NCBI GenBank assembly: GCA_963995505.1
Contig: OZ023181.1
Location: 13,078,221 to 13,142,220, forward strand
Source of the DNA: Hypericum androsaemum
Taxonomy: Eukaryota > Streptophyta > Magnoliopsida > Malpighiales > Hypericaceae
Direction of reading: 5' to 3'
DNA: 64,000 nucleotides
Shown: piece after piece, positions 37,201 to 46,942 of the stretch
Layout: the number at the start of each line of letters is the position of its first letter
Numbering within the stretch: position 1 is the first letter of the stretch
Position numbers and translations under genes: made by a program
Notes under the pieces: model-generated
The model's input: only the letters and a program-made list of their open reading frames with translations
Database searches by the model: none
Told to the model about the DNA's origin: nothing

Positions 37201-40200
37201 TTTTGCTTTTCTAGCTTTTTTTTGCTTTTCTTGCCTTTTCTTTCCTTATCTTACCTTTTCCTTGCATTTCTTGGCTTTTCTTGCGTTACCTTGCATTTAA
37301 TTTCCTTATCTTGCCTTTTCATTGCCTTTTCTCGCTTTATCATGGCTTTTCTTTCCTTATATTGTCTTTTCCTTGCCTTTTCTTGCCTTATCTTCCATTT
37401 TCTTCCCTTATCTTGCCTTTTCCTTGCCTTTTCTTGTCTTTTCTTGCCTTTCGTATCCATATCTTACCTTTTCCTTATCTTTTCTAGCCTTTTCTTGCCT
37501 TTTCTTTCCTTATATTGCCTTATCTTATCTTTTCTTGCCTTTTCTTGCATTTTTCCTGCATTTTCCTTGCCTTTTCTTACCTTTTCTTATCTTATCTTGC
37601 CCTTTCCTTCCCATTTCTTGCCTTTTCTTTAATTATCTTGCATTTTCTTGCCTTTTCTTAACATATCTTGCCTTATCTTGACTTTTGTTTCCTTAACTTT
37701 CTTTTTCCTTGCCGTTTCATGCCTTAGTTTACCATTTCCTTTCTTTTCTTTCCTTTCTTTGCCTTGTCTTGCCTTTTCTTGACTTATCTTACCTTTTCTT
37801 TCGTTATCTTACCTTTTCCTTATGTTTCTTGCCTTTTCTTGCGTTATCTCACCATTTCTTTCCTTATCTTGCCTTTTCCTTGCCTTTTTCTTGCCTTATC
37901 ATGCCTTTTCTTTCCTTATCTTTCCATTTCCTTGCCTTATCTTGCCTTATCTTTCTTTATCTTGCCTTTTCTTTCCTTACCTTGCCTTTTCCTTGCCTTT
38001 TCTTACCTTTTCTTGCCTTATCTTGCCTTTTCTTGACTTATCTTGGCTTTTCCTTGCGTTTCTTGCCTTTTCTTACGTTATCTCACCTTTTCTTTTCTTC
38101 TCTTGCCTTTTCTTGCCTTATCATGCCTTTTCTTTCCATCTCTTGCCTTTTCCTTGCCTTTTCTTGCCATATCTTCCCTTTTCTTGCCTTTTCTTTCCTT
38201 ATCTTGCCTTTTACTTGTCTTTTCTTGCCTTATCTTCCCTTTCTTGTCTTTTTTGGCCTTGACATGCCTTTTCTTTCCTTATCTTACCTTTTACTTGCAA
38301 TTCTTGGCTTTTCTTGTGTTACTTTGCCTTTTCTTTCCTTATCTTGCCTTTTCCTATCCTTTTTTCGCTTTATCATAGCTTTTCTTTCCTTATCTTGCCT
38401 TTTCCTTGCCTTTTCTTGCCTTATCTTGCATTATCTTGCCTTTTCTTCCCTTATCTTCCTTTTCCTTGCCTTTTCTTGCCTTTTCTTCTCTTTCCTATCC
38501 ATATCTTACCTTTTCCTTATCTTTTCTAGCCTTTTCTTGCCTTTTCTTGCCTTATCTTATCTTTTCTTGCCATTTCTTGCATTTTCCTGCCTTTTCCTTG
38601 CCTTTTCTTGCCTTTTCCTTCATTTTCCTTGCCTTTTCTTTATGTATCTTGCCTTTTTCTTGCCTTCTCTTGTCTTTTCTTGGCTTTTCTTGGCTTTTCA
38701 TTCCTTATCTTGCCTTTTCCTTTCCATTTCTTGCCTTTTCTTGCCTTTTCCTTGCCTTTTCTTACCTTTTCCTTGCCTTTGCTTACCTTTTCTTGCATTT
38801 TCTTATCTTATCTTGTCTTATCTTCCCTTTTCTTTGCCATTTCTTGTCTTTTCTTTAATTATCTTGCATTTTCTTGTTTTTTCTTAAATTATCTTGCCTT
38901 ATCTTGACTTTTGTTTCCATATCTTTACTTTTCCTGGCCGTTTCGTGGCTTATTTTGCCATTTCCTTTCTTTTCTTTCCTTTTTTTGCCTTGTCTTACCT
39001 TATCTTGCCTTTTTTTGACTTATCTTACCTTTTCTTTAGTTACCTTACCTTTTCCTTACGTTTCTTGCCTTTTCTTGCGTTATCTCGCCTTTTCTTTCCT
39101 TATCTTGCCTTTTCCTTACCTTTTCTTGCCTTATCATGCCTTTTCTTTCCTTATCTTAACTTTTCCTCGCCTTTTCTTTGCTTTTCTTGCTTTTTTTCCT
39201 TTTCTTGTCTTTTCTTGCCTTATCTTACCTTTTCCTTGCATTTCTTGGCTTTTCTTCCGTTCCCTTGCCTTTCCCTTGCCTTTTCTCGCTTTATCATGGC
39301 TTTTTTTCCTTATATTGTCTTTTCCTTCCCTTTTCTTGCCTTATCTTGCATTTTCTTGCCTTTTCTTCCCTAATCTTGCCTTTTCCTTGCCTTTTCTTGT
39401 CTTTTCTTGCTTTTTCTTTCCATATCTTACCTTTTCCTTATCTTTTCTACCCTTTTCATGCCTTTTCTTTCCTTATCTTGCCTTATCTTATCTCTTCTTG
39501 CCTTTTATTGCATTTTTCCTGCCTTTTCCTTGCCTTTTCTTGCCTTTTCATTCATTTTCCTTGCCTTATCCTTGCCTTTGCTTATATTTTCTTGGCTTTT
39601 CTTGTCTTTTCTTGCCTTATCCTTCCTTATCTTGCCTTTTCCTTGCCATTTCTTGCCTTTTCCTTGACTTTTATTACCTTTCTTTGCCATTTCTTACATT
39701 TTCCTTGCCTTTTCTTGCCTTTTCCTTCCTTTTCCTTGCCTTATCTAACGTTATCTTGCCTTTTCTTGCATTTTCTTGCCTTTTCTTGCCTTTTCTTGCC
39801 TTTTCTTGCATTTTCTTCCCTTATCTTGCCTTTTCCTTGCCTTTTCTTGCCATTTCTTTCTCTTTCTTATCTTACCTTTTCCTTGCCTTTTCTAGAATTT
39901 TATTCCCTTATATTTTCTTTTTATCCATTTTCTTTCCTTTTCTTGCCTTATCCCGCCTTATCTTGCCTTCTCTTTCATTAACTTTCCTTTTATTGCCCTC
40001 TCTTTCCTTATCTTGCCTTTTCTTGCCTTATCTTGCCATTAGTTTCCTTATCTTGCCTTTAACCAGCATTTTCTTGCCTTTTCTTGCCTTATCTTGCCTT
40101 TCCTTGCCTTATCCTGCCTTTTCCTTGCCTTTCCTTACCTTTTCTTTCCTTTTCTTGCCTTTTCTTGTCTTATCTTGCCTTTTCCTTGCCATTTCTAGCC

Positions 40201-40757
40201 TTTTCTTTTCTTATCTTGCATTTTCTTTCCTTTTCTTAACTTTTCTAGCCTTTTCTTGTATTATCTTTCCTTTTCCTTGCCATTTCTTGCCTTATTTTGC
40301 CATTTTCTTGCCTTTTCTTGCCTTTTTTTTGCCTTGTCTTGCCTTATCTTGACTTTTCTTGACATCTTTTGCCATTTCTTTGCTTTTTCTTTCCTTTTCT
40401 TGCCTTTTACTTATCTTTTCTTACTTTATCATGCCTTTTCTTGTCTTTTTTGGCCTTGTCTTGCCTTTTCTTCCCATGTCTTGCCTTTTCATTCCTTATC
40501 TTACATTTTCCTTGCGTTAAGAAGCCTTTTCTTGCGTTACCTTGCCTTTTCTTTCCTTATCTTGGCTTTTCCTTGTCTTTTCTTGCATTATCATGGATTT
40601 TCTTTCCTTATCTTGCCTTTTCTTGACTTATCTTGCCTTTTCTTTCCTTAACTTACCTTTTCCTTGCATTTATGTCCTTTTCTAAGGTTTTCTCGCCTTT
40701 TCTTTCCTTATCTTGCCTTTTCCTTCCTTATCTTGCCTTTTCCTTGCCTTTTCTTGC
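34200..40757 (+). repeat. Satellite block G (about 1.0-1.3 kb units)
   Basis: Units carry a TTTTTTGCCTTGTCTTGCC segment (about 35,763, 37,006 and related forms near 34,665, 37,749 and 38,985), a CTTTTTTGGCCTTGACAT segment (about 35,185, 36,285 and 38,245) and a CTTTATGTATCTTGC segment. The same markers reappear at 47.5-51 kb and 61.0-61.2 kb, so element 1 inserted within or at the edge of this family. Unit lengths vary by whole decamers. Confidence 0.65.
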
Positions 40758-40762
40758 CTTAT
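40758..40762. other. Target site duplication, left (CTTAT)
   Basis: The five bases CTTAT precede the left LTR and are repeated at 47,531-47,535 after the right LTR. Ty3/gypsy integrases make 5-bp duplications. The uninterrupted satellite copy at about 49,441-49,480 contains CTTAT once at this place, confirming the duplication. Confidence 0.95.
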
Positions 40763-41242
40763 TGATGTGAGCAAGCCTAAGGACGCACCTACTATCAAGC
40801 TTGTAGACTCGAAGCACGTTCAAGTTCCAATTGGGCCAATGACAAGAGCACGAGCTAGGAAGTTGCAATCTGACTTCAATGGATTAATGCAAGATGTTTG
40901 GGCTCAAGCAATTGCGTGGAGGACCAAGGACGTCCAAGAAGCCCAAGGGAGACCCATGCACATTTTGGAAGCTAAATAGGAAGCTTGACATGCACGTAAG
41001 CTTCTAGATGCATGCGCACATGGAGAATCAAGGAGAATCAGCCTATTTAGTCTGTGCATCTACTTGTTTTGGACGTGCAGCTAGTAGTTATTCTATTAGA
41101 TATTATTTGCTTATATTATTCCTTATTTAGTTGAATAAGTTCGGCCAGAATCTCTTTAGAATAGGAAAGAGAGTTCTGACCAGCCTTAAACTCCTTATTT
41201 GGAGTTAGTTTCGTTTAGGAAAGTTGTAAGACTTATGGAGCC

Positions 41243-41250
41243 TATATAAA
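41243..41250 (+). promoter_or_regulatory. TATA box of the element 1 5' LTR
   Basis: TATATAAA, with transcription expected about 25-35 bp downstream, near the CAATAAACAACAACAA stretch. The matching box in the 3' LTR is at 47,206-47,213 with a one-base insertion just after it. This is the probable RNA polymerase II promoter of the element; activity is not shown by sequence. Confidence 0.75.
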
Positions 41251-41264
41251 AGGCGTCCCCCTTC

Positions 41265-41270
41265 AATAAA
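41265..41270 (+). promoter_or_regulatory. AATAAA polyadenylation-type signal in the 5' LTR
   Basis: AATAAA lies 15 bases after the TATA box. In the 3' LTR the same motif (47,229-47,234) could help direct 3'-end formation. Plant signals are degenerate, so this is only a candidate. Confidence 0.4.
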
Positions 41271-41568
41271 CAACAACAATTCAGAGAATTACTTAGCATT
41301 GGCTAATTGTGAGTTTTGATACTTGTTTGTTCTTGCTTAGGCTGGTGAGTCGTCTTGGCTAGAATTTATCTTTCACTTATCAAGCGGATCATCCATCCCC
41401 GCTCGTGGCGTGATACGACCTTAGGTCAAGGTTCAGAAGCTCTTGCTGCGGGTTAAGGTTCAACTTCGCACCTTAGTTCGTGTGAGTTCTTGTGAGTTGT
41501 GATCTGTTCCATTCTAAAGTAACAAACGGTCCGAGTTGTGAGTCTTTTCTGCGAAGATTCATATCAGT

Positions 41569-41580
41569 TGGTATCAGAGC
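41569..41580 (+). other. Primer binding site, initiator-Met tRNA type
   Basis: TGGTATCAGAGC starts two bases after the LTR end. It is complementary to the 3' end of plant initiator methionine tRNA (12 bases plus CCA pairing), the usual minus-strand primer of chromoviruses. Confidence 0.92.
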
Positions 41581-41720
41581 TTAGCTTGTTACTTTAGTCC
41601 ATTATCCTTGTTATTTTTGTTCTTGTTGGTTCGTTTTGTTGCTTGTTATTTTTGTTCTTGTTGGTTCATTTTCTCTCTTCGCTGTTTGAGAGAAAAGAGA
41701 GGAAAACAAACGAGTGAAGC

Positions 41721-41785
41721 AAGAAAAGAAAAGAAAAGAAAAGAAAAGAAAAGAAAAGAAAAAGGAAAGAAAAAGAAAAAGAAAA
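41721..41785 (+). repeat. AAAAG microsatellite in the leader
   Basis: About nine AAAAG or AAAAAG units in the purine-rich leader of element 1. A likely replication-slippage product; it gives a short Lys/Arg-rich open frame with no sign of selection. Confidence 0.85.
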
Positions 41786-42163
41786 GGAAGCCGCAAGCTA
41801 AAGAGGAAGCAAGCTAATTTGGAAGCCGCAAGCTAAAGAGGAAGCAAATCCGAGGGAAGCTAGCGAACCAAGAAGGCGCAGCAGCTGATCAAGAAAAGGG
41901 ACAAACAAGACCAAAAGAGGGACTTTAACATTCTGTTGTTAAAGCGTGAAGCTCAAGCAAGGCCGTTCTAGCCTTAGTAATAACATACAAGTATCACGAG
42001 AGGAAAAAGGCAAGAGTGTGCGAGTATCTTAGAGAGAAAAGCCAAATATTTGAGTGCAAACACGAGTGAACTTGAGTGCACCATACATTGAGAGTATACA
42101 CGTAAGGGAGTGAGCTTGTGAGGCCATATTTTTTTTTACTAACCAATTTTTCTTGCAGTAAAC

Positions 42164-45025
42164 ATGTCGCATGAAGGTCAAACTATGGGAAGCATAGACC
42201 TTAAGTTATTAGTGGATGCCTTGGCCGGAAAGCTCGAGCAGATGGTGCAAGCTCAGATGGAGCCTTTGCAACTACGCGTGGATGCCGTGGAGAATTCTCG
42301 TGACAACCCCCATACGCGAGGCGAACTCCAAAGGCGTAGGAGAGGAGTACCTATTGGAGAATCGAGTGGAGCTGATTCTGAATCTGAAGAAGGCGTAGGC
42401 TCTACAAGGAGTCTTAGGAGGGCAAGAACAAACCGTCCACCTAGGGAGGCAAGGCCAAAGAGAGACGACAACATAGGGAGTATCAAACTGAAGATACCTT
42501 CCTTTGCTGGTCGTTCTGACCCGGAGGCGTACTTAGAGTGGGAGAAGAAGATTGAGTTCGTGTTTGATTGCCACAACAGCTCCGAAGAAAAGAAGGTAAA
42601 ACTTGCCATCACCGAATTCACTGATTATGCTATAACTTGGTGGGATCAACTTGTGACAAGCAGGAGGAGAAATAGAGAACGCCCTATAGCTACTTGGGAA
42701 GACATGAAAGTGGTGATGAGGAAGAGATTTGTTCCAAGTCATTACTATAGAGAGCTGTATAAGAAGTTACAAGGAATGAGGCAAGGAAATTTGAGTGTGG
42801 AGGAGTATTTCAAACAGATGGAGATGGTCATGATAAGAGCTGATATAGATGAAGATAGAGAAGTTACAATGGCAAGATTCTTGAATGGACTCAATCCTAA
42901 AATTCAAGACAGAGTTGAGTTGCAACACTATGTGGAGTTGGAGGACATGGTGCATATGGCAACGAAAATTGAGAAGCAACTCAAGAGAGGAGAGGGGAGA
43001 ACAAAAGCTACATCGAATTCTACTTGGAAGCCAAACTACCAAAAGAAGTTTGACAAGCCACAAGCAGCCAAAGTAGAGCATAAATCCGAGAGTTCTCAAG
43101 CTAATTCTCAAAGGAAAGTGGAAGTCACTCCAGCTAGAAACCATGACATCAAGTGCTTTAAGTGTCAGGGAAGAGGGCACATCTCAAGTCAATGCCCTAA
43201 CAAGCAAGCAATGGTGCTCAAGGAAAGTGGAGAGATTGAAACTGAAGAAGAGGATTCGGAGCATGAAAGCATGCCTTCTTTGGAGGACGTATCCGAGGAG
43301 GAGTACGGAGCTGCTGAGAGGCTTACTCTTGTGTCTAGGAGAGCATTGAATGTGCAAGTGAAAGAAGAAAATGATGTGGCTCAAAGGGAAAATATTTTTC
43401 ACACAAGGTGCTATGTCAAAGACAAGGTGTGTAGTGTCATCATAGATGGAGGAAGTTGTGCTAATGTCGCAAGCACTACTATGGTGGAGAAGTTAGGGTT
43501 ACTCACTGGAAAACACCCTAAGCCTTACAAACTACAATGGCTGAATGATAGTGGAGAAGTACGAGTGATGAAGCAAGTATTGGTAACATTCCGCATTGGC
43601 AACTATGAGGATGAAGTGTTGTGTGATGTTGTACCAATGCAAGCTGGTCATCTATTGTTAGGAAGGCCATGGCAGTTTGATAGGAAAGTGCAACATGATG
43701 GCTACACCAACAAATATTCATTTATACTTAAGAAGAGAGTAATCACCTTGGCACCCTTGTCACCATCACAAGTTTGTGATGATCAACGACAGTTGCAAAA
43801 AGAAAGTGATGAGCAAAGAGAGCGTGACAAAAAGAAAAAGATTGAGAGGAGAGAAGAAGCCGAAAAAAAGATAAGAAAAATGGCCAATGGAGAGGAAAAG
43901 ATTGCGAAAACAAAAGAAGCCGGAAAAACAGAAATTAAAATGGCCAATGAGAGAAAAACCGAGAGTTGGAAAAGGAGTTACTATGTGGGAGCAAGTGATA
44001 TTAAGCAAGCATGCTTTGAAAAGAAGCCTATGATCTTACTTCGGTATAGAGAGGCGCTTTTAAACACTAACGAGCTTGAACCACATGTACCTAGTACGGT
44101 TGTGTCTCTTTTGCAGGACTACAAGGATGTCTTTCCCGACGAGCTACCACCTGGTTTGCCACCTATTCGTGGGATTGAACATCAAATAGACCTTGTTCCG
44201 GGAGCTGCCATACCTAACCGTCCCGCATATAGAAGTAATCCTGAAGAAACAAAGGAGCTTGAGAAGCAAGTCAACGAGCTATTGGAGAAAGGGTACGTGA
44301 GAGAGAGCATGAGTTCATGTGCTGTTCCAGTCCTACTTGTGCCCAAGAAGGATAAATCATGGAGAATGTGTGTTGATTGCCGAGCAGTCAACAACATAAC
44401 GGTAAAATATCGTCACCCTATTCCTCGTTTAGATGACATGTTAGATGAGTTGCATGGTTCTTGCATGTTTTCTAAGATTGATTTGAAGAGTGGTTATCAT
44501 CAAATTAGGATGAAAGAAGGAGATGAGTGGAAGACTGCTTTTAAAACAAAGTATGGGTTGTATGAGTGGATGGTCATGCCATTTGGTTTGTCCAACGCAC
44601 CTAGCACGTTTATGCGACTCATGAATCATGTTCTACGTCCATTCATTGGTAAATTTGTGGTTGTTTACTTTGATGATATACTCATTTATAGCAAGAGCAT
44701 GGAGGATCATTTAGAACATTTGAGATCTGTCTTAGATGCACTTAGAGAAGATCAATTATTTGCTAACTTGAAGAAGTGTACCTTTTGTACGGATAAGCTT
44801 GTATTCTTAGGTTTTGTTGTTGGAGCTAACGGAATACAGGTTGATGAAGAAAAGATCCGAGCTATCCGTGAATGGCCAAGCCCTACAAGTGTTGCTAATG
44901 TTAGGAGCTTTCATGGACTAGCTAGTTTTTATAGGAGATTTGTGAAGGACTTTAGTAGCATAGCCGCACCCATAACTGAAGTCATCAAGAAGAACGTGGG
45001 CTTTACTTGGGGAGAAGCTCAATAG
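42164..45025 (+). CDS. Element 1 gag-protease-reverse transcriptase (first part of a broken gag-pol)
   Basis: 953 codons from an ATG. Capsid-type retrotransposon gag domain is at about residues 105-275 (conserved YLEWEKKIE and WWDQL). A zinc knuckle CX2CX4HX4C uses C331, C334, H339 and C344. An aspartic protease follows at about 420-505 with active-site D428 in IIDGGSC, the DGG form, and LLGRPW near 498-503. A Lys/Glu-rich spacer (540-600) precedes reverse transcriptase (about 650-870), with FSKIDLKSGYHQ at 769-780 and the catalytic YFDDIL at 835-840. The frame ends at TAG (45,023-45,025) in the RT connection, directly after GEAQ, while the same frame continues open on the other side. The likely cause is CAG to TAG. 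Gag and protease could still be made from this part. The product is a virus-like-particle polyprotein of a genomic element, not a host gene. Confidence 0.93.
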   Translation: MSHEGQTMGSIDLKLLVDALAGKLEQMVQAQMEPLQLRVDAVENSRDNPHTRGELQRRRRGVPIGESSGADSESEEGVGSTRSLRRARTNRPPREARPKRDDNIGSIKLKIPSFAGRSDPEAYLEWEKKIEFVFDCHNSSEEKKVKLAITEFTDYAITWWDQLVTSRRRNRERPIATWEDMKVVMRKRFVPSHYYRELYKKLQGMRQGNLSVEEYFKQMEMVMIRADIDEDREVTMARFLNGLNPKIQDRVELQHYVELEDMVHMATKIEKQLKRGEGRTKATSNSTWKPNYQKKFDKPQAAKVEHKSESSQANSQRKVEVTPARNHDIKCFKCQGRGHISSQCPNKQAMVLKESGEIETEEEDSEHESMPSLEDVSEEEYGAAERLTLVSRRALNVQVKEENDVAQRENIFHTRCYVKDKVCSVIIDGGSCANVASTTMVEKLGLLTGKHPKPYKLQWLNDSGEVRVMKQVLVTFRIGNYEDEVLCDVVPMQAGHLLLGRPWQFDRKVQHDGYTNKYSFILKKRVITLAPLSPSQVCDDQRQLQKESDEQRERDKKKKIERREEAEKKIRKMANGEEKIAKTKEAGKTEIKMANERKTESWKRSYYVGASDIKQACFEKKPMILLRYREALLNTNELEPHVPSTVVSLLQDYKDVFPDELPPGLPPIRGIEHQIDLVPGAAIPNRPAYRSNPEETKELEKQVNELLEKGYVRESMSSCAVPVLLVPKKDKSWRMCVDCRAVNNITVKYRHPIPRLDDMLDELHGSCMFSKIDLKSGYHQIRMKEGDEWKTAFKTKYGLYEWMVMPFGLSNAPSTFMRLMNHVLRPFIGKFVVVYFDDILIYSKSMEDHLEHLRSVLDALREDQLFANLKKCTFCTDKLVFLGFVVGANGIQVDEEKIRAIREWPSPTSVANVRSFHGLASFYRRFVKDFSSIAAPITEVIKKNVGFTWGEAQ
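45023..45025 (+). other. In-frame nonsense codon in element 1 gag-pol
   Basis: TAG interrupts an otherwise continuous frame between RT and RNase H. C-to-T change at a CAG, a CHG methylation context, would create it. It fits the excess of transitions between the LTRs. Programmed readthrough is not expected at this position of a Ty3/gypsy polyprotein. Confidence 0.85.
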
Positions 45026-46942
45026 AAGGCCTTCCAACTACTAAAAGGGAAGTTGACTAATGCACCCTTGTTAGCTTTACCTAATTTCTCTAAGACTTTT
45101 GAAATAGAGTGTGATGCTTCTGGTATAGGAATTGGAGCTGTCCTTATGCAAGAAGGAAGACCCATTGCATACTTTAGTGAGAAACTAAGTGGTGCAACCT
45201 TGAATTACCCGACCTATGACAAGGAGTTGTATGCACTAGTTCGAGCATTGGAGACATGGCAGCATTACTTGTGGCCAAAGGAGTTCGTGATTCATACTGA
45301 TCATGAGTCACTCAAGCACTTAAAGGGGCAACACAAGCTGAACAAGAGGCATGCACGATGGGTGGAATTCATTGAGACATTTCCTTATGTCATTCGCTAC
45401 AAGCAAGGTAAGGAAAATGTAGTGGCTGATGCACTATCACGAAGGTACGCCTTGATCTCAACTCTTGATGCTAAACTACTTGGCTTTGAACACATTAAAG
45501 AGATGTATGTTGATGATGTTGATTTTAGCGAGTTGTTTAGATCAACTGAAAGAAGTGCATTTGGTAAGTTCTTTCGTAATGAAGGTTACCTATTTTGTGA
45601 AAACAAACTTTGTGTGCCTAATTGTTCGATGCTAGAATTACTAATTCAGGAGGCACATGGAGGTGGCTTAATGGGGCATTTTGGAATTGCAAAGACCTTG
45701 GCAATGCTACAAGATCATTTCTTTTGGCCACACATGAAGAGAGACGTTGAGAGAGTTTGTGGTCGTTGCATCACTTGCAAGCAAGCCAAGTCAAAGGTAA
45801 AACCCCATGGTTTGTACACCCCACTACCTATACCTAGTGAGCCTTGGATTGATATCTCCATGGATTTTGTGTTAGGACTACCTAGGACTAAGCGTGGAAG
45901 AGATTCAATTTTTGTGGTAGTGGATAGGTTTTCTAAGATGGCACATTTCATTCCATGTCATAAGACTGATGATGCTTCAAACATTGCTGATTTGTTCTTT
46001 AGAGAGGTTGTTAGGTTGCATGGCATGCCTAGGACAATTATCTCTGATAGAGATGCTAGGTTCCTAAGTTACTTTTGGAAGACCTTATGGTGCAAGTTAG
46101 GTACTAAGTTGTTGTTTTCTACTACTTGTCATCCTCAAACTGATGGTCAAACTGAAGTAGTGAATAGGACTTTGTCTACACTTTTGAGAGCACTCATTAA
46201 GCATAATATTAAGACTTGGGAAGAATGTTTGCCTCATGTTGAGTTTGCTTATAATCGTTCTGTCCATTCTGCTACTCAATTCTCACCATTTGAGCTTGTT
46301 TATGGATTTAATCCTTTGACTCCATTGGATTTATCACCTCTACCTTCGAGTGAGCATGTTAACTTAGATGGCAAGAAGAAAGCTGAATTTGTCAAGCAGT
46401 TACATGAGAAAGCAAGAATGAATATCGAGAAGCGCACGGAGCACTATGCGAGACAAACAAACAAAGGAAGGCACAAGGTTGTCTTTGAGCCGGGAGATTG
46501 GGTTTGGCTACATATGAGGAAGGAGCGTTTTCCTGTCCAAAGACGTTCAAAGTTGCTACCACGGGGAGATGGTCCATTCCAAGTGATAGAACGCATCAAT
46601 GATAATGCCTACAAGCTAGACCTTCCGGGTGAGTATAATGTAAGTGCTTCGTTTAACGTGGCTGACTTGAGTCCGTTTGATGTAGGTGATGATTTGAGGA
46701 CAAATCCTTTTCAAGAGGAGGGGACTGATGTGAGCAAGCCTAAGGACGCACCTACTATCAAGCTTGTAGACTCGAAGCACGTTCAAGTTCCAGTTGGGCC
46801 AATGACAAGAGCACGAGCTAGGAAGTTGCAATCTGACTTCAATGGATTAATGCAAGACGTTTGGGCTCAAGCAAGTGCGTGGAGGACCAAGGACGTCCAA
46901 GAAGCCCAAGGGAGACCCATGCACGTTTTGGAAGCTAAATAG
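45026..46942 (+). pseudogene. Element 1 RNase H-integrase, separated from gag-pol by a stop
   Basis: This frame continues gag-pol in register (numbering from codon 45,053; no usable ATG starts it). RNase H occupies about 1-135, with acidic residues D21 (CDASG), E58, D83 (HTDHES) and D126 (VADALS). The integrase zinc-binding region has H202, H209, C239 and C242. The catalytic triad is D271, D332 and E368, with the DD35E spacing intact. A GPY/F-type module (DGPFQV near 506-511) follows, then a tail ending in [12 protein letters not shown] and a short C-terminus. Residues 558-629 are encoded inside the 3' LTR. All catalytic residues look preserved, so the enzyme was functional recently, but as it stands it cannot be translated together with gag. 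Confidence 0.92.
46713..46723 (+). other. Polypurine tract of element 1
   Basis: AAGAGGAGGGG sits two bases before the 3' LTR and would prime plus-strand DNA synthesis. It lies inside the polyprotein reading frame (FQEEGT), so it is coding as well. Confidence 0.9.

Larger units (their letters stand above)
1..40762 (+). repeat. Decameric pyrimidine-rich satellite array, left segment
   Basis: Uninterrupted head-to-tail satellite. The basic unit is ten bases, close to CTTGCCTTTT or CTTGCCTTAT, with frequent 11-bp versions (CCTTGCCTTTT) and variants such as CTTTCCTTAT, CTTGCATTTT and TCATGCCTTT. Of the first 60 bases 52 are pyrimidines, and this bias holds to 40.76 kb without a strand switch. 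Because 10 is not a multiple of 3, the translation repeats every 10 residues in each + frame, and TAA, TAG and TGA are rare, so very long open frames arise by composition alone. No promoter, codon-bias or conserved-domain evidence for genes was seen. Larger blocks are listed separately. I do not recognise this satellite as a named family. A (peri)centromeric or knob-like location is inferred from its type. Confidence 0.97.
40763..41566 (+). repeat. Element 1 5' LTR (804 bp)
   Basis: Begins TGATGTGAGC and ends TTCATATCA. It matches the right LTR along its whole length with about 9 substitutions and one single-base gap at the TATA region. Its first 217 bases contain an open frame identical in register to the polyprotein C-terminus in the other LTR, including [12 protein letters not shown], ending in TAG at about 40,979. 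Here that frame has no gag-pol upstream and runs back into satellite, so it is not a gene. Downstream are a TATA box, an AATAAA and a strong GGTGAGT splice-donor-like site. Confidence 0.95.
41567..42163 (+). other. Element 1 untranslated leader
   Basis: A 597-bp non-coding leader. It holds the primer site, two copies of a TTATTTTTGTTCTTGTTGG segment 34 bp apart (41,611 and 41,645), an AAAAG microsatellite (about 41,721-41,785) and a 35-bp tandem pair starting GGAAGCCGCAAGC at 41,786 and 41,821. Just before the gag ATG is TTACTAACCAATTTTTCTTG followed by CAG, a textbook plant branch-point and 3' splice-site layout ending at about 42,158. RNA packaging signals probably lie here but cannot be pinpointed. 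Confidence 0.8.

Noticed and set aside
1..40757. Triplex-forming (H-DNA) tract
   Set aside because: The pyrimidine strand is interrupted by a G about every ten bases and by scattered A, and long mirror symmetry is not evident, so a stable long triplex is not supported by sequence alone.
40713..40979. 88-codon frame ending in [12 protein letters not shown] and a short tail at the left edge of element 1
   Set aside because: A chance fusion of satellite with the LTR copy of the polyprotein C-terminus. It has no protein-coding role at this end of the element.
42253..42621. 122-codon frame antisense to gag of element 1
   Set aside because: Shadow of the gag frame on the opposite strand, with no motif or conservation evidence. 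Other antisense frames over pol were dropped for the same reason.
45017..45031. Programmed stop readthrough at CAA-TAG-AAG
   Set aside because: The three bases after TAG do not match the known CAA-TAG-CAA type readthrough context, and Ty3/gypsy elements do not regulate expression at the RT/RNase H junction. A plain nonsense mutation is simpler.
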